DNA from: Chloroflexota bacterium
GTDB lineage: Bacteria > Chloroflexota > Anaerolineae > Anaerolineales > Villigracilaceae
DNA length: 64,000 nt
Reading direction: 5' to 3'
NCBI GenBank assembly: GCA_016195815.1
Contig: JACPYX010000021.1
Span: forward strand, 124,001 to 188,000
Position numbers and translations under genes: made by a program. Below are positions 1 through 7,574 of this stretch, one piece after another (position 1 is the first letter of the stretch; the number at the start of each line of letters is the position of its first letter). The notes under the pieces were generated by a model that saw nothing but the letters and a program-made list of their open reading frames with translations, did not search any database and was not told the DNA's origin.

Positions 1-696
1 GCGGATAACGCCGTTGAAGGCGGCGGCCTGCAAAAGGCCGCCGACGAATCTTACAACACCGCGCTCGATGAATTGCGCGCCGCACAGAATGATTACAATG
101 CGCTTCTTAATTCCAAATCCGCGGCCGATGTTGAAAATGCACGCGGACAGGTGATCGTCGCCCAGCAAAGAATTGATGCGGCCAACACGCGCTTGCTTGC
201 CTTGCAGACTGGCGCGCAATCGCCCGCGGTTGTAACAGCCTCCAAAGCTCTTGATCAGGCCAGGACCGCGCTGGCGCAATCTGACTCCAACCTGGCTTTG
301 CTTGATGCACAGCTTTCCAAGCTTGCGATTTCATCGCCCGCCGACGGAACGATTTTGACTCGCAATGTTGAGCCGGGCGAATTCGTCCAGCCGGGCGCTG
401 TCGTTTTGACGCTGGCGAATCTCAACCAATTGACGATCACGGTTTATGTCCCTGAAAATCTTTACGGACAGATTTCATTGGGCCAAAAAGCCCGCGTTAC
501 TGTTGATTCATTCCTCGCTCTCTCGTTCGATGCAACTGTCGTCCATATTTCTGACCAGGGTGAATTCACTCCGCGCAATGTGCAAACAGTGCAGGGCCGC
601 AGCGGCGTGATGTATGCCATCAAGTTGCAGGTGGATGATCCACAAGGAAAACTAAAACCGGGTATGCCCGCCGATGTGAACTTTAGCGGCCAATGA
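1..696 (+). CDS. HlyD-family membrane-fusion (periplasmic adaptor) protein, 5' truncated
   Basis: The frame is open from base 1, so the true start lies before the window. The visible 231 residues hold the end of an alpha-helical hairpin rich in Ala, Gln and Asp, then a lipoyl/barrel-sandwich half (SPADGTILTRNVEPGEFV) and a beta-barrel domain ending in a typical KLKPGMPADV. This is the layout of HlyD/YbhG-type adaptors that link an ABC exporter to the cell envelope. The gene stops 22 bases before an ABC ATPase and is followed by a second one, the YbhG-YbhF arrangement. The exported substrate cannot be read from the sequence. Confidence 0.85.
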   Translation, partial: ADNAVEGGGLQKAADESYNTALDELRAAQNDYNALLNSKSAADVENARGQVIVAQQRIDAANTRLLALQTGAQSPAVVTASKALDQARTALAQSDSNLALLDAQLSKLAISSPADGTILTRNVEPGEFVQPGAVVLTLANLNQLTITVYVPENLYGQISLGQKARVTVDSFLALSFDATVVHISDQGEFTPRNVQTVQGRSGVMYAIKLQVDDPQGKLKPGMPADVNFSGQ

Positions 697-718
697 TCGA
701 TTTGTCAGTGAGGCCTTT

Positions 719-1708
719 GTGAGCGATTACCTGGTTCAAGCAATCGGTTTGCGAAAAAGCTTCGGCGCTGTTCATGCTGTCAACGGCGTTGACTTCAATA
801 TTCCCGCCGGCGAAATTTATGGACTCGTCGGCTCGGACGGCGCGGGCAAAACAACGACCATGCGTTTGCTGGTGGGCGCGCTGTTACCAGATTCAGGCGA
901 AGCCGCCGTTTGTGGATTCGATGTTCGAAAGCAAATCGAACAAGTCCGTTCACAGATCGGCTATCTTTCGCAGCGCTTTTCAATGTACGAAGATTTGACC
1001 GTCCTCGAGAACATCCGCTTCTTTGCCGAAGTGCGCGGACTCTCCTCCAAAGAGTGGCTGCCGCGCTCGCTGGATATTTTGGAATTCGTCGGCCTTGCCA
1101 ACTTCAAAGATCGCCGCGCCGGGCAACTCTCCGGCGGAATGAAGCAAAAACTTGGGCTGGCATCTGCACTGGTCACGCGTCCGCGCGTGTTGCTGTTGGA
1201 TGAACCGACCACCGGCGTGGACCCGGTCACGCGCCAGGATTTCTGGCAGTTGCTGATCAAGCTAGTTTCACCCCCCACCCAACTCCCCCCATCTTCGGGG
1301 AAAATGGGGGGAGAGCAAGAGGGGGGCCGCGTTTCTGTTTTGATCTCCACGCCATACATGGACGAAGCCGCGCGCTGTAATCGAATCGGTTTTATGCGCC
1401 ACGGACAGATCATCGCCGAGGGCGCGCCGTCCGAGTTGCGCGCGATACTCAATGAGCGCATCCTTGAATTGCGCGGCGATCCCATGCCGCTTTTGCGGCG
1501 CGTGGCCAGGCAGGATCAGGATGTCGAAGATGTGCGCGCATTCGGCGACCGGCTGCACTTAAGAGTCGGTGAGAAAAAGGCCGGGGATGTCCTCAGCCGT
1601 TTGCCGTCTGCGATAAGAAGCGAGCAGGGCCGGGTTGATGATCTGCGCGCCGTCCCGCCCGTCCTCGAGGATGTCTTCATTTCTTTAGCGGAGTCGGAAA
1701 ATGATTGA
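719..1708 (+). CDS. ABC transporter ATP-binding protein (YbhF N-half-like)
   Basis: A 329-residue ATPase subunit starting at GTG. Visible motifs are Walker A GSDGAGKTT, signature LSGGMKQKL and Walker B RVLLLDEPTTGVDP. Two oddities stand out. About 20 residues rich in Pro, Gly and Glu (near residues 182-204) are encoded by a palindromic element that interrupts the domain between the D-loop and the H-loop. The H-loop reads STPYMDEA, with Pro where the switch His normally sits (the next gene has STHYMDEA). The gene overlaps the following ATPase by 8 bases, so the two are probably translated together and form an asymmetric pair. No permease gene follows. Confidence 0.9.
   Translation: MSDYLVQAIGLRKSFGAVHAVNGVDFNIPAGEIYGLVGSDGAGKTTTMRLLVGALLPDSGEAAVCGFDVRKQIEQVRSQIGYLSQRFSMYEDLTVLENIRFFAEVRGLSSKEWLPRSLDILEFVGLANFKDRRAGQLSGGMKQKLGLASALVTRPRVLLLDEPTTGVDPVTRQDFWQLLIKLVSPPTQLPPSSGKMGGEQEGGRVSVLISTPYMDEAARCNRIGFMRHGQIIAEGAPSELRAILNERILELRGDPMPLLRRVARQDQDVEDVRAFGDRLHLRVGEKKAGDVLSRLPSAIRSEQGRVDDLRAVPPVLEDVFISLAESEND
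1268..1329 (+). repeat. REP-like palindrome inserted in the ABC ATPase coding frame
   Basis: A C-run/G-run palindrome with a perfect 10-bp inner stem, CTCCCCCCAT (1283-1292) against ATGGGGGGAG (1304-1313), flanked by further C-rich and G-rich arms. It keeps the reading frame open and has no counterpart in the adjacent paralogous ATPase. It resembles in design the palindromes at 23109-23131 and 43364-43400. Confidence 0.7.
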
Positions 1709-2612
1709 GCCTGTGATCAAGGTCGAAAACCTAACCCGCCTCTTCGGAGATTTTGTGGCGGTGGATCACGTCAACTTTGATGTGAAGCCCGGCGAAATCG
1801 TCGGCTATCTCGGCCCGAACGGTTCGGGAAAAACAACGACCATTCGTATGTTGCTCGGCCTGCTCGAACCGAACGAAGGCAAAGCCACGGTGCTCGGTTA
1901 CGACGCGTTTCGCCAGAGCGAAGAAGTGCGCGCGCGCGCCGGATACATGTCGCAAAAATTTGCGTTATACGACGATTTGACGGTTTGGGAAAATTTGGAA
2001 TTTTACGGCGGCGTGTATGGGATTCATGACAAGAGCCGCATCAAAGCGACCCTTGAACTGGTCGGCCTGACCGGGCATGATTCCACGCTGACGCGTTCGA
2101 TGTCCGCCGGTTGGCGTCAACGGCTGGCGCTGGCAATTGCTTTGGTGCACAAACCTAAATTGCTTTTTCTCGACGAACCGACTTCGGGCGTTGACCCGAC
2201 TGCCCGCCGCGCTTTTTGGGATTTGATCTATCAACTGGCTTCCGAAGGCGTGACAATTTTGGTTTCGACTCATTACATGGATGAGGCCGAATATTGCGAA
2301 CGCGTCGGCGTTATGCGCGATGGAAAATTATTGGCGCTCGATACGCCGGGAAATTTGAAAGCCAATTTTATTCCGGGCGATGTGTGGGAGGTTTTCGCCG
2401 AGCCTTTACTGGCCGGCCTGGATGCCCTGCCGATCATTGACGGCGTTCTGCGAGTGGGCCTGGCTGGCGATCACCTGCGGACGATCACGAAACGCGGCAT
2501 TAAGCAGGACGATCTGCAAAACGGTTTGGCGTCACAAGGTGTGAAGGTTAGCAATATCATGCCCGGCGAGCCCACCCTGGAGGATGTTTTTATTTCGTTG
2601 GCGCGAGGATAA
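1701..2612 (+). CDS. ABC transporter ATP-binding protein (YbhF C-half-like)
   Basis: A 303-residue ABC ATPase with all canonical motifs: Walker A GPNGSGKTT, signature region MSAGWRQRLALA, Walker B KLLFLDEPTSGVDP and an intact H-loop STHYMDEA. The C-terminal 80 residues form a regulatory extension ending LEDVFISLA, the same ending as its upstream neighbour, which marks the two as paralogues. It starts inside the end of the preceding gene and is followed at once by a terminator, so the operon ends here. With the upstream adaptor it should power an exporter; the permease subunits are not downstream and may lie before the window. Confidence 0.9.
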   Translation: MIEPVIKVENLTRLFGDFVAVDHVNFDVKPGEIVGYLGPNGSGKTTTIRMLLGLLEPNEGKATVLGYDAFRQSEEVRARAGYMSQKFALYDDLTVWENLEFYGGVYGIHDKSRIKATLELVGLTGHDSTLTRSMSAGWRQRLALAIALVHKPKLLFLDEPTSGVDPTARRAFWDLIYQLASEGVTILVSTHYMDEAEYCERVGVMRDGKLLALDTPGNLKANFIPGDVWEVFAEPLLAGLDALPIIDGVLRVGLAGDHLRTITKRGIKQDDLQNGLASQGVKVSNIMPGEPTLEDVFISLARG

Positions 2613-2647
2613 AAAAATCAGGTCTCGTTGCGAGACTTGATTTTTTT
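2611..2647 (+). terminator. Bidirectional intrinsic terminator
   Basis: A hairpin with arms ATCAGGTCTCG and CGAGACTTGAT around a TTG loop, flanked by A7 on the left and T8 on the right. It serves both the ABC operon from the left and the convergent dinB gene, which ends at 2660. Confidence 0.9.
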
Positions 2648-2659
2648 TATCTTTTGAAA

Positions 2660-3835
2660 TCAGGAAGCTTCGTTATCCAATTTGTGAATCACCTTATCTC
2701 CGTATTTCTCGCGCAAAATATCCACGGCATCCTGTAATTTGCGCGACTTGTCAGACTCGACATCCCACAATCCCAACTGGCGGATGGGCGGCCCGAGTCC
2801 GCTCACGCCGACGCCGATCAAACGCACGGCCTGTCCCGACCTGCGAACGGCTCCCATTAAATTTAGCGCCACCTCGGCGATTTCCTTCTCCTGATCTGTC
2901 GGCTGGGATAAGGTTGTCTGCTTGGTCAGTGTTGTGAAATCAGGCCAGCGGATTTTCAACTTGATCGTCACGCCTGCCAGATGTTCTTTTCTCAACTGGC
3001 GGCCAACTTCTGCGGCCTGTTCGCGCAATGTTTTTTGCAATACCGAATCATCGCGCACATCGCGCGAAAAAGTAATTTCCTGGCTGATGGATTTTGTTTC
3101 GCGCTCGGTTGTGATCGGCCTATCGTCAATACCGCGCGCATGACGCGCCAAGTCGCGTCCATTCTCGCCGAACAAACGGATAAATTCGTTTTCGGGCCAG
3201 CGCGCAATATCGCCGATGGTGTAGATTCCCAATTCAGTTAATCGCGCGGATGTTTTTGGGCCCACTCCCCACAACATATCTGCCGGAAGGGGAGCGAGGA
3301 ATGCCGCTTCTTCGCCAGCCGGGACGATGGTCAGGCCAAAGGGCGGGCCGTTTCCCTTTGCGGCTTTTTTACCGACCTCGGTGGCAATCTTCGCCACGAG
3401 TTTGTTCGATGCGATTCCGATCGAGCTGGGTAAATGTAATTCGTCGCGGATGCCCGCTTGAAGGCCGCGTGCGAGGCGTTCGGGGTTTTTGTCGCGCAGA
3501 TCTGAAATATCCAGAAAGGCCTCGTCAATGGAGATCTGTTCGACGAGTCCCGTCAAGCTATGAAGCCGCGCCATGACTTGTTTGGAAACGTCGCTGTATA
3601 TTTTATGCCGTCCCGAAACGATGATCAGGTTTGGGACGAGTCGCAATGCGCGCGACATTGGCATGGCAGAACGCACTCCATATCGACGCGCCGCGTAGGA
3701 ACATGAAGCAACAACACCGCGTTCTTTGGGTTTGCCGCCAACTGCGAACGGTTTGCCGCGCAGCTCGGGGTTGCGCGTTTCTTCAACAGAACAAAAAAAG
3801 GCATCAAGGTCAAGGTGCAGAATTGTTCGTTTCAT
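2660..3835 (-). CDS. dinB: DNA polymerase IV (Y-family translesion polymerase)
   Basis: A 391-residue Y-family polymerase. The catalytic palm motifs are plain: LDLDAFFCSVE near the N-terminus and SIDEAFLDIS further on, carrying the metal-binding Asp and Glu residues. A helix-hairpin-helix region (GVGPKTSARLTELGI) and a little-finger domain follow. I place the start at the ATG at 3835 (MKRTILHLDLD), where family members begin; an upstream in-frame extension would run through the promoter and operator. It inserts opposite damaged bases during replication. A LexA-type box just upstream indicates SOS control. Confidence 0.95.
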   Translation of the reverse strand: MKRTILHLDLDAFFCSVEETRNPELRGKPFAVGGKPKERGVVASCSYAARRYGVRSAMPMSRALRLVPNLIIVSGRHKIYSDVSKQVMARLHSLTGLVEQISIDEAFLDISDLRDKNPERLARGLQAGIRDELHLPSSIGIASNKLVAKIATEVGKKAAKGNGPPFGLTIVPAGEEAAFLAPLPADMLWGVGPKTSARLTELGIYTIGDIARWPENEFIRLFGENGRDLARHARGIDDRPITTERETKSISQEITFSRDVRDDSVLQKTLREQAAEVGRQLRKEHLAGVTIKLKIRWPDFTTLTKQTTLSQPTDQEKEIAEVALNLMGAVRRSGQAVRLIGVGVSGLGPPIRQLGLWDVESDKSRKLQDAVDILREKYGDKVIHKLDNEAS

Positions 3836-3842
3836 CAAATCC

Positions 3843-3893
3843 ATTATATAGCGCGATTGGGGGATGAAATCACATATTGAACAATCGTTCAAT
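3843..3893 (-). promoter_or_regulatory. dinB promoter with LexA (SOS) box
   Basis: On the minus strand a perfect TATAAT lies at 3848-3843, putting the transcription start about at the ATG at 3835, so the mRNA is probably leaderless. Upstream at 3876-3893 is a perfect 7-bp inverted repeat, ATTGAAC-AATC-GTTCAAT. Its core GAAC-N4-GTTC matches the Gram-positive-type LexA/DinR SOS box. The -35 hexamer is poor. Placement before a translesion polymerase supports the reading. Confidence 0.75.
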
Positions 3894-3996
3894 AAAAGTT
3901 ATACTATAGACGGCGTATAGCCAAGTATAGGAACTTTTTCATTCCATAAAACGTCATGCATAAAGCTTGTTCCTGTATGTTTGGAAGGAGAATGTG

Positions 3997-6495
3997 ATGA
4001 GAACTAAATTTTCTTTAGGCCTGATCTTGATGCTGGCCGCACTTTTGACTTCGTTCATGCCTGTGGCTGCCATCACAACGCAACGCGCCTCAGCAGCTTC
4101 TGTTTGCGACTGGGCGCAGTTCGTCGCCGATGTGACTGTCCCAGATGGCACATCGTTCAGCGCCGGTTCGACATTCAAGAAGACATGGCGCGTGAAGAAC
4201 ATTGGCACTTGCACATGGACGAATTCTTATACCCTTGTGTTCGATGCGGGTGAAAAAATGGGCGGCCCCTCCTCCATCAATTTGCCAAGCACTGTTGCTC
4301 CCGGCCAGACAGTTGATCTTTCGGTTAATTTGATTGCTCCAAGTGCCCCTGGGCATTACATTGGCTATTGGAGATTTAAGAATGCTTCCGGCACTGCTTT
4401 TGGCATTGGCACCACCACCACGAAATCCTTCTGGGTGGATATCAATGTATCAGCCGGATATGGCGTGATCTATGACTTTGCATCCAATCTGTGCCAGGCC
4501 AATTGGCGTAATGACACCGCCAGGCTGCCATGCCCGGGAACTGACGGAAGCGCAGATGGCTTTGCCTTTAAATTGGATAATCCGGTTCTGGAGAACAATA
4601 TACCTGCTTTGGATCCCGGCATTTTAGTATCTCCCCAACAGGAATACAACGGCGTTGTGTACGCTATCTACCCCGCTATGCAAGTGCTGCGGGGCGACAT
4701 TTTCCAGGCCACACTCGGTTGTCAAAATGGCGCGGTCAACTGTAACGTCCGCTATGTTTTGCAATATAAGACCGAGAGCGGCAGCGTTTCCACATTGTGG
4801 GGCTGGAACGAAAAATACGAAGGCCTTTCTTACAATGCGAGTATAAAACTGGATGCGCTTGCCGGACAAAATGTCAGCTTTATTCTTGGAGTTCGCGCTT
4901 CTGGATCCGCCACAGGTGATCGTGCTTTCTGGGTCCGTCCCGTTATCGTGCGTCCTGGGATCGTGGTAACGCCTCCTCCCCCGACCGTAACGGGTACGCC
5001 TCCGACGGCGACTCCCACCTCCACACCGGGTACCAAGACTGCCACGCCTCAACCGGCTTCTTGTGATCGCGCTCAATTCATTTCCGATGTGACCGTCCCG
5101 GACGGCAGTGCATTCAATCCAAATGCCCCCTTTGTCAAGACCTGGCGCATCAAGAACATTGGCAAATGCACATGGACCACATCTTACGCGCTGATGTTCG
5201 ATACCGGCGACAAGATGGGCGGCCCTGATTCGCTGGCCCTGCCCAGCCCTGTTGCCCCCGGCCAAACCGTGGATTTGACAATTAACCTGACTGCGCCCGG
5301 CAGCGCTGGTTCATATCGTGGGTATTGGAAATTCAAAAATGCCAATAACGTTCCATTTGGCATCGGCACAGATGGAACAAAGTCGTGGTGGGTTGATATC
5401 AAAGTCTTCGGCGTAACCGCCACACCTTCCACGCCCATTACCCCTGGGCCTAGCTCAACGCCTATTGCAGGCACAATGTATGATTTTGCGACGAATGCCT
5501 GCTCGGCGGCCTGGTTCTCAGGCGCAGGCAGTCTGCCCTGCCCGGGCACGGACGGCGACGCCAAGGGCTTTGTGTTAAAGATGGCGAATCCCAGACTTGA
5601 GAATGGAACCATTGATACGCGTCCCGGCATATTAACCTTTCCGCAGAATGTTTATAACGGTTACATTCAGGGCATCTATCCACCCTACAAGGTGAAGACG
5701 GGTGATCGCTTCCGCTCCATTGTCAACTGCGAAAATGGTGCAACTTCCTGCTATGTAGTCTTCCGCCTCGATTACCAGATCGGCACTGGCCCAATCACAA
5801 CCTTCTGGGCTTTCGTTGAAAAATATGAAGGCCAGTATTTTCAGACCGATCTTGATTTGAGTTCATTCGTTGGGAAGGATGTAAAGTTCATTCTCACCGT
5901 TCTATCTACCGGATCTGCTGTTGGCGATCGCGCATTGTGGGTTGCGCCCATGATTTACAACGCGTCATCAGTCTCGACGTCTGTGCCTGCCACACCAACC
6001 CTGACATCATCCACCCTGACACCAACCGCGACGTTGACGAATACGAGCAATTGGAATACGTATCAAAATGTCAAATACGGATTCTCGTTCAAGTTTCCGC
6101 CCAATTCCTCGGTCACCAGCCAGTCAGATAATTCGGGGCGCGTTTCTTTCCCGCTTGTCACACAAGGCACAAATCTGAAAGAGAAATATGTAGACATCAG
6201 TGTGGTAGAGGGCGCCGCGACCTGCAAAAGTCCTTCAACCAACCCGACAGTAACTTCGGAGAACGTGACCATTAACAATATTGCCTTCTTGAAAGAGATC
6301 GGACAAGAAGGTGCTGTAGGCAACATATATGACTGGATCGGTTACTCCACTGCCAAGGGTAATGCTTGCATCAGTTTGACCTTCGTATTGCACTCAACGC
6401 AACCGGGTAATTACCCGACCCCGCCGCCAACGTATGATATGACAACCGAGTCGGCTATCTTCTCAACGATCATGTCAACATACGCGAGTCAATAA
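3997..6495 (+). CDS. Secreted protein with two NBR1-like Ig domains and PsbP-like C-terminus
   Basis: An 832-residue exported protein. The ATG at 3997 follows the ribosome site GGAAGGAG and opens a signal peptide ending near Ala-Ser-Ala. Two copies of one module follow. Each has an NBR1-type Ig domain (CDWAQFVADVTVPDGT..., with the WRVKNIGTCTW signature) of about 110 residues and then a beta-rich domain of about 160 residues opening YDFA-N-C. Copies are joined by Pro/Thr linkers. The last 130 residues (YGFSFKFP...) resemble PsbP/YcgI-like lipoprotein domains. In bacteria such Ig domains occur in surface proteins; ligand and role are unknown. The gene is monocistronic, with a strong terminator. 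Confidence 0.8.
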   Translation: MRTKFSLGLILMLAALLTSFMPVAAITTQRASAASVCDWAQFVADVTVPDGTSFSAGSTFKKTWRVKNIGTCTWTNSYTLVFDAGEKMGGPSSINLPSTVAPGQTVDLSVNLIAPSAPGHYIGYWRFKNASGTAFGIGTTTTKSFWVDINVSAGYGVIYDFASNLCQANWRNDTARLPCPGTDGSADGFAFKLDNPVLENNIPALDPGILVSPQQEYNGVVYAIYPAMQVLRGDIFQATLGCQNGAVNCNVRYVLQYKTESGSVSTLWGWNEKYEGLSYNASIKLDALAGQNVSFILGVRASGSATGDRAFWVRPVIVRPGIVVTPPPPTVTGTPPTATPTSTPGTKTATPQPASCDRAQFISDVTVPDGSAFNPNAPFVKTWRIKNIGKCTWTTSYALMFDTGDKMGGPDSLALPSPVAPGQTVDLTINLTAPGSAGSYRGYWKFKNANNVPFGIGTDGTKSWWVDIKVFGVTATPSTPITPGPSSTPIAGTMYDFATNACSAAWFSGAGSLPCPGTDGDAKGFVLKMANPRLENGTIDTRPGILTFPQNVYNGYIQGIYPPYKVKTGDRFRSIVNCENGATSCYVVFRLDYQIGTGPITTFWAFVEKYEGQYFQTDLDLSSFVGKDVKFILTVLSTGSAVGDRALWVAPMIYNASSVSTSVPATPTLTSSTLTPTATLTNTSNWNTYQNVKYGFSFKFPPNSSVTSQSDNSGRVSFPLVTQGTNLKEKYVDISVVEGAATCKSPSTNPTVTSENVTINNIAFLKEIGQEGAVGNIYDWIGYSTAKGNACISLTFVLHSTQPGNYPTPPPTYDMTTESAIFSTIMSTYASQ

Positions 6496-6542
6496 TCAAC
6501 CACAGAAGAGTTGTCTAAAAAGATGGTTAAAGACAATTCAAG

Positions 6543-6590
6543 ACACTAAAAAGAACTGGCAGCCATTAGGCTGCCAGTTCTTTTTAGTGT
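6543..6590 (+). terminator. Bidirectional intrinsic terminator (22-bp perfect stem)
   Basis: Arms 6543-6564 and 6569-6590 are perfectly complementary over 22 bp with the 4-base loop ATTA. The A-tract and T-tract inside the stem let it work for the NBR1-Ig gene from the left and for hypA from the right. Confidence 0.95.
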
Positions 6591-6637
6591 GAGGGTAAAT
6601 CTTCGTATCTTATCTTTTGGATAGCAACTTTTTATGG

Positions 6638-6979
6638 TCACTCTGCGTCGAATGATTCCAAATAGAATTCTTCGCCCGCAATAATCTTTGCCCCGACACT
6701 TTTGCAGTTGGGGCAGATTATTTCCCCATCGGCTGGATAATATTTGGTGAAGCAGGCCATGCACTGTGCCTCAGCCCGAACATGGCGAAAATGCAGTTGC
6801 GCGCCTTCGGCAGGTGTGTCTTTGCTGATATCGTTCCAATAAAACAGAACGGAGTCTTCAGTGTAAGTAGATATTTCCCCGACAACGAGATAAAGATTTG
6901 TGATACGTTTGGCGTTCGCCTCCTGCGCTTTTTGAATTACTTTTTCGAGAATGGCCTGTGTTGCGTAGAGTTCATGCAT
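6638..6979 (-). CDS. hypA: Hydrogenase/urease nickel incorporation protein HypA
   Basis: A 113-residue HypA/HybF protein. The N-terminal MHE carries the nickel-binding His2, and the zinc domain has two CxxC pairs, CMAC and CPNC, about 30 residues apart. HypA works with HypB to deliver Ni2+ to NiFe hydrogenase (or urease) precursors in the cytoplasm. Here it stands alone between a terminator and the RNase P gene; no hydrogenase structural gene or other hyp gene is in the window. The linked NuoEF/formate dehydrogenase cluster lies 11 kb away and needs Mo or W rather than Ni. Confidence 0.9.
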   Translation of the reverse strand: MHELYATQAILEKVIQKAQEANAKRITNLYLVVGEISTYTEDSVLFYWNDISKDTPAEGAQLHFRHVRAEAQCMACFTKYYPADGEIICPNCKSVGAKIIAGEEFYLESFDAE

Positions 6980-7017
6980 GTTTGGTTATCCTGCTCACGG
7001 TTTTGGATTTAATTCTA

Positions 7018-7035
7018 GTCGATCTATAAGCCGCA
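7018..7035 (-). repeat. Vestigial copy of the rnpB 3' end
   Basis: Bases 7018-7035 match 7090-7107 at 17 of 18 positions (core CTATAAGCCGCA), exactly 72 bases apart. The source copy is the conserved 3' part of the RNase P RNA (GCGGCTTATAGA on the minus strand). It looks like a partial duplication downstream of rnpB. Confidence 0.6.
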
Positions 7036-7083
7036 CATTGCCCCCTTGAGGGGTTTTGTACAACAAATAGTTCGTTTATGGTA

Positions 7084-7436
7084 CCTCAGGTCGGTCTATA
7101 AGCCGCATTTTGTCCAACGGATTGCTCCGCATGGGCGATCATCTCTCTATGCAGTCTACCCGAGACTCAATGGAGCGGGCCGCTCCTTGTCTCTGCTTGA
7201 CCTTGCTCCCGGCGAGGGTTGCCTGGCCGCCCGCATTACTGCGAACGCCGGTGGTCTCTTACACCACCTTTTCACTTTGACCGCCAGTGCCCAGGGGCAC
7301 TTACGCGGCTACTGTTTTCTGTGGCCCATCCAGCAGATCACTCCGCTCCGGGCTTTCCCCGGCGCCGTGCCCTGTGGAGTGCGGACTTTCCTCGATCCCG
7401 CTTGCGCGAAACCGCGATCACCCGACCGACCTGAGG
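7084..7436 (-). ncRNA. rnpB: RNase P RNA, bacterial class A
   Basis: On the minus strand the RNA begins and ends with the two strands of helix P1 (CCTCAGGTCGGTC at 7436-7424 and GACCGACCTGAGG at 7096-7084). Between them are the family's conserved blocks in order: GAGGAAAGTCCGCACTCC, ACAGGGCACGGCGCC, GTGAAAAGGTG, GGTAGACTGCA and ACAAAATGCGGCTTATAGA. The length of about 353 nt fits class A. It is the catalytic RNA that matures tRNA 5' ends. Exact ends are set by P1 and may be off by a few bases. Confidence 0.95.
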
Positions 7437-7574
7437 CGCTTTCATCATACACGTTAGCCGAAAGAGCGTCAACCGCTGCAACGACGACATTCTCATAAAT
7501 AGGTAAGTAAGGACAAAAGCGAATTTTTTTAATGTAAAATAGAGTTGCAATCCATTCTATGTTGAGGAATCAAG

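Noticed and set aside
3836-3892. N-terminal extension of dinB to an upstream ATG
   Set aside because: It would run through the TATAAT element and the LexA box, and family proteins begin at the MKRTILHLDLD position.
3997-6495. CRISPR or DNA tandem repeat suggested by repeated motifs
   Set aside because: The repetition is at protein-domain level, about 1 kb apart, with diverged DNA; there is no array of short repeats and spacers.
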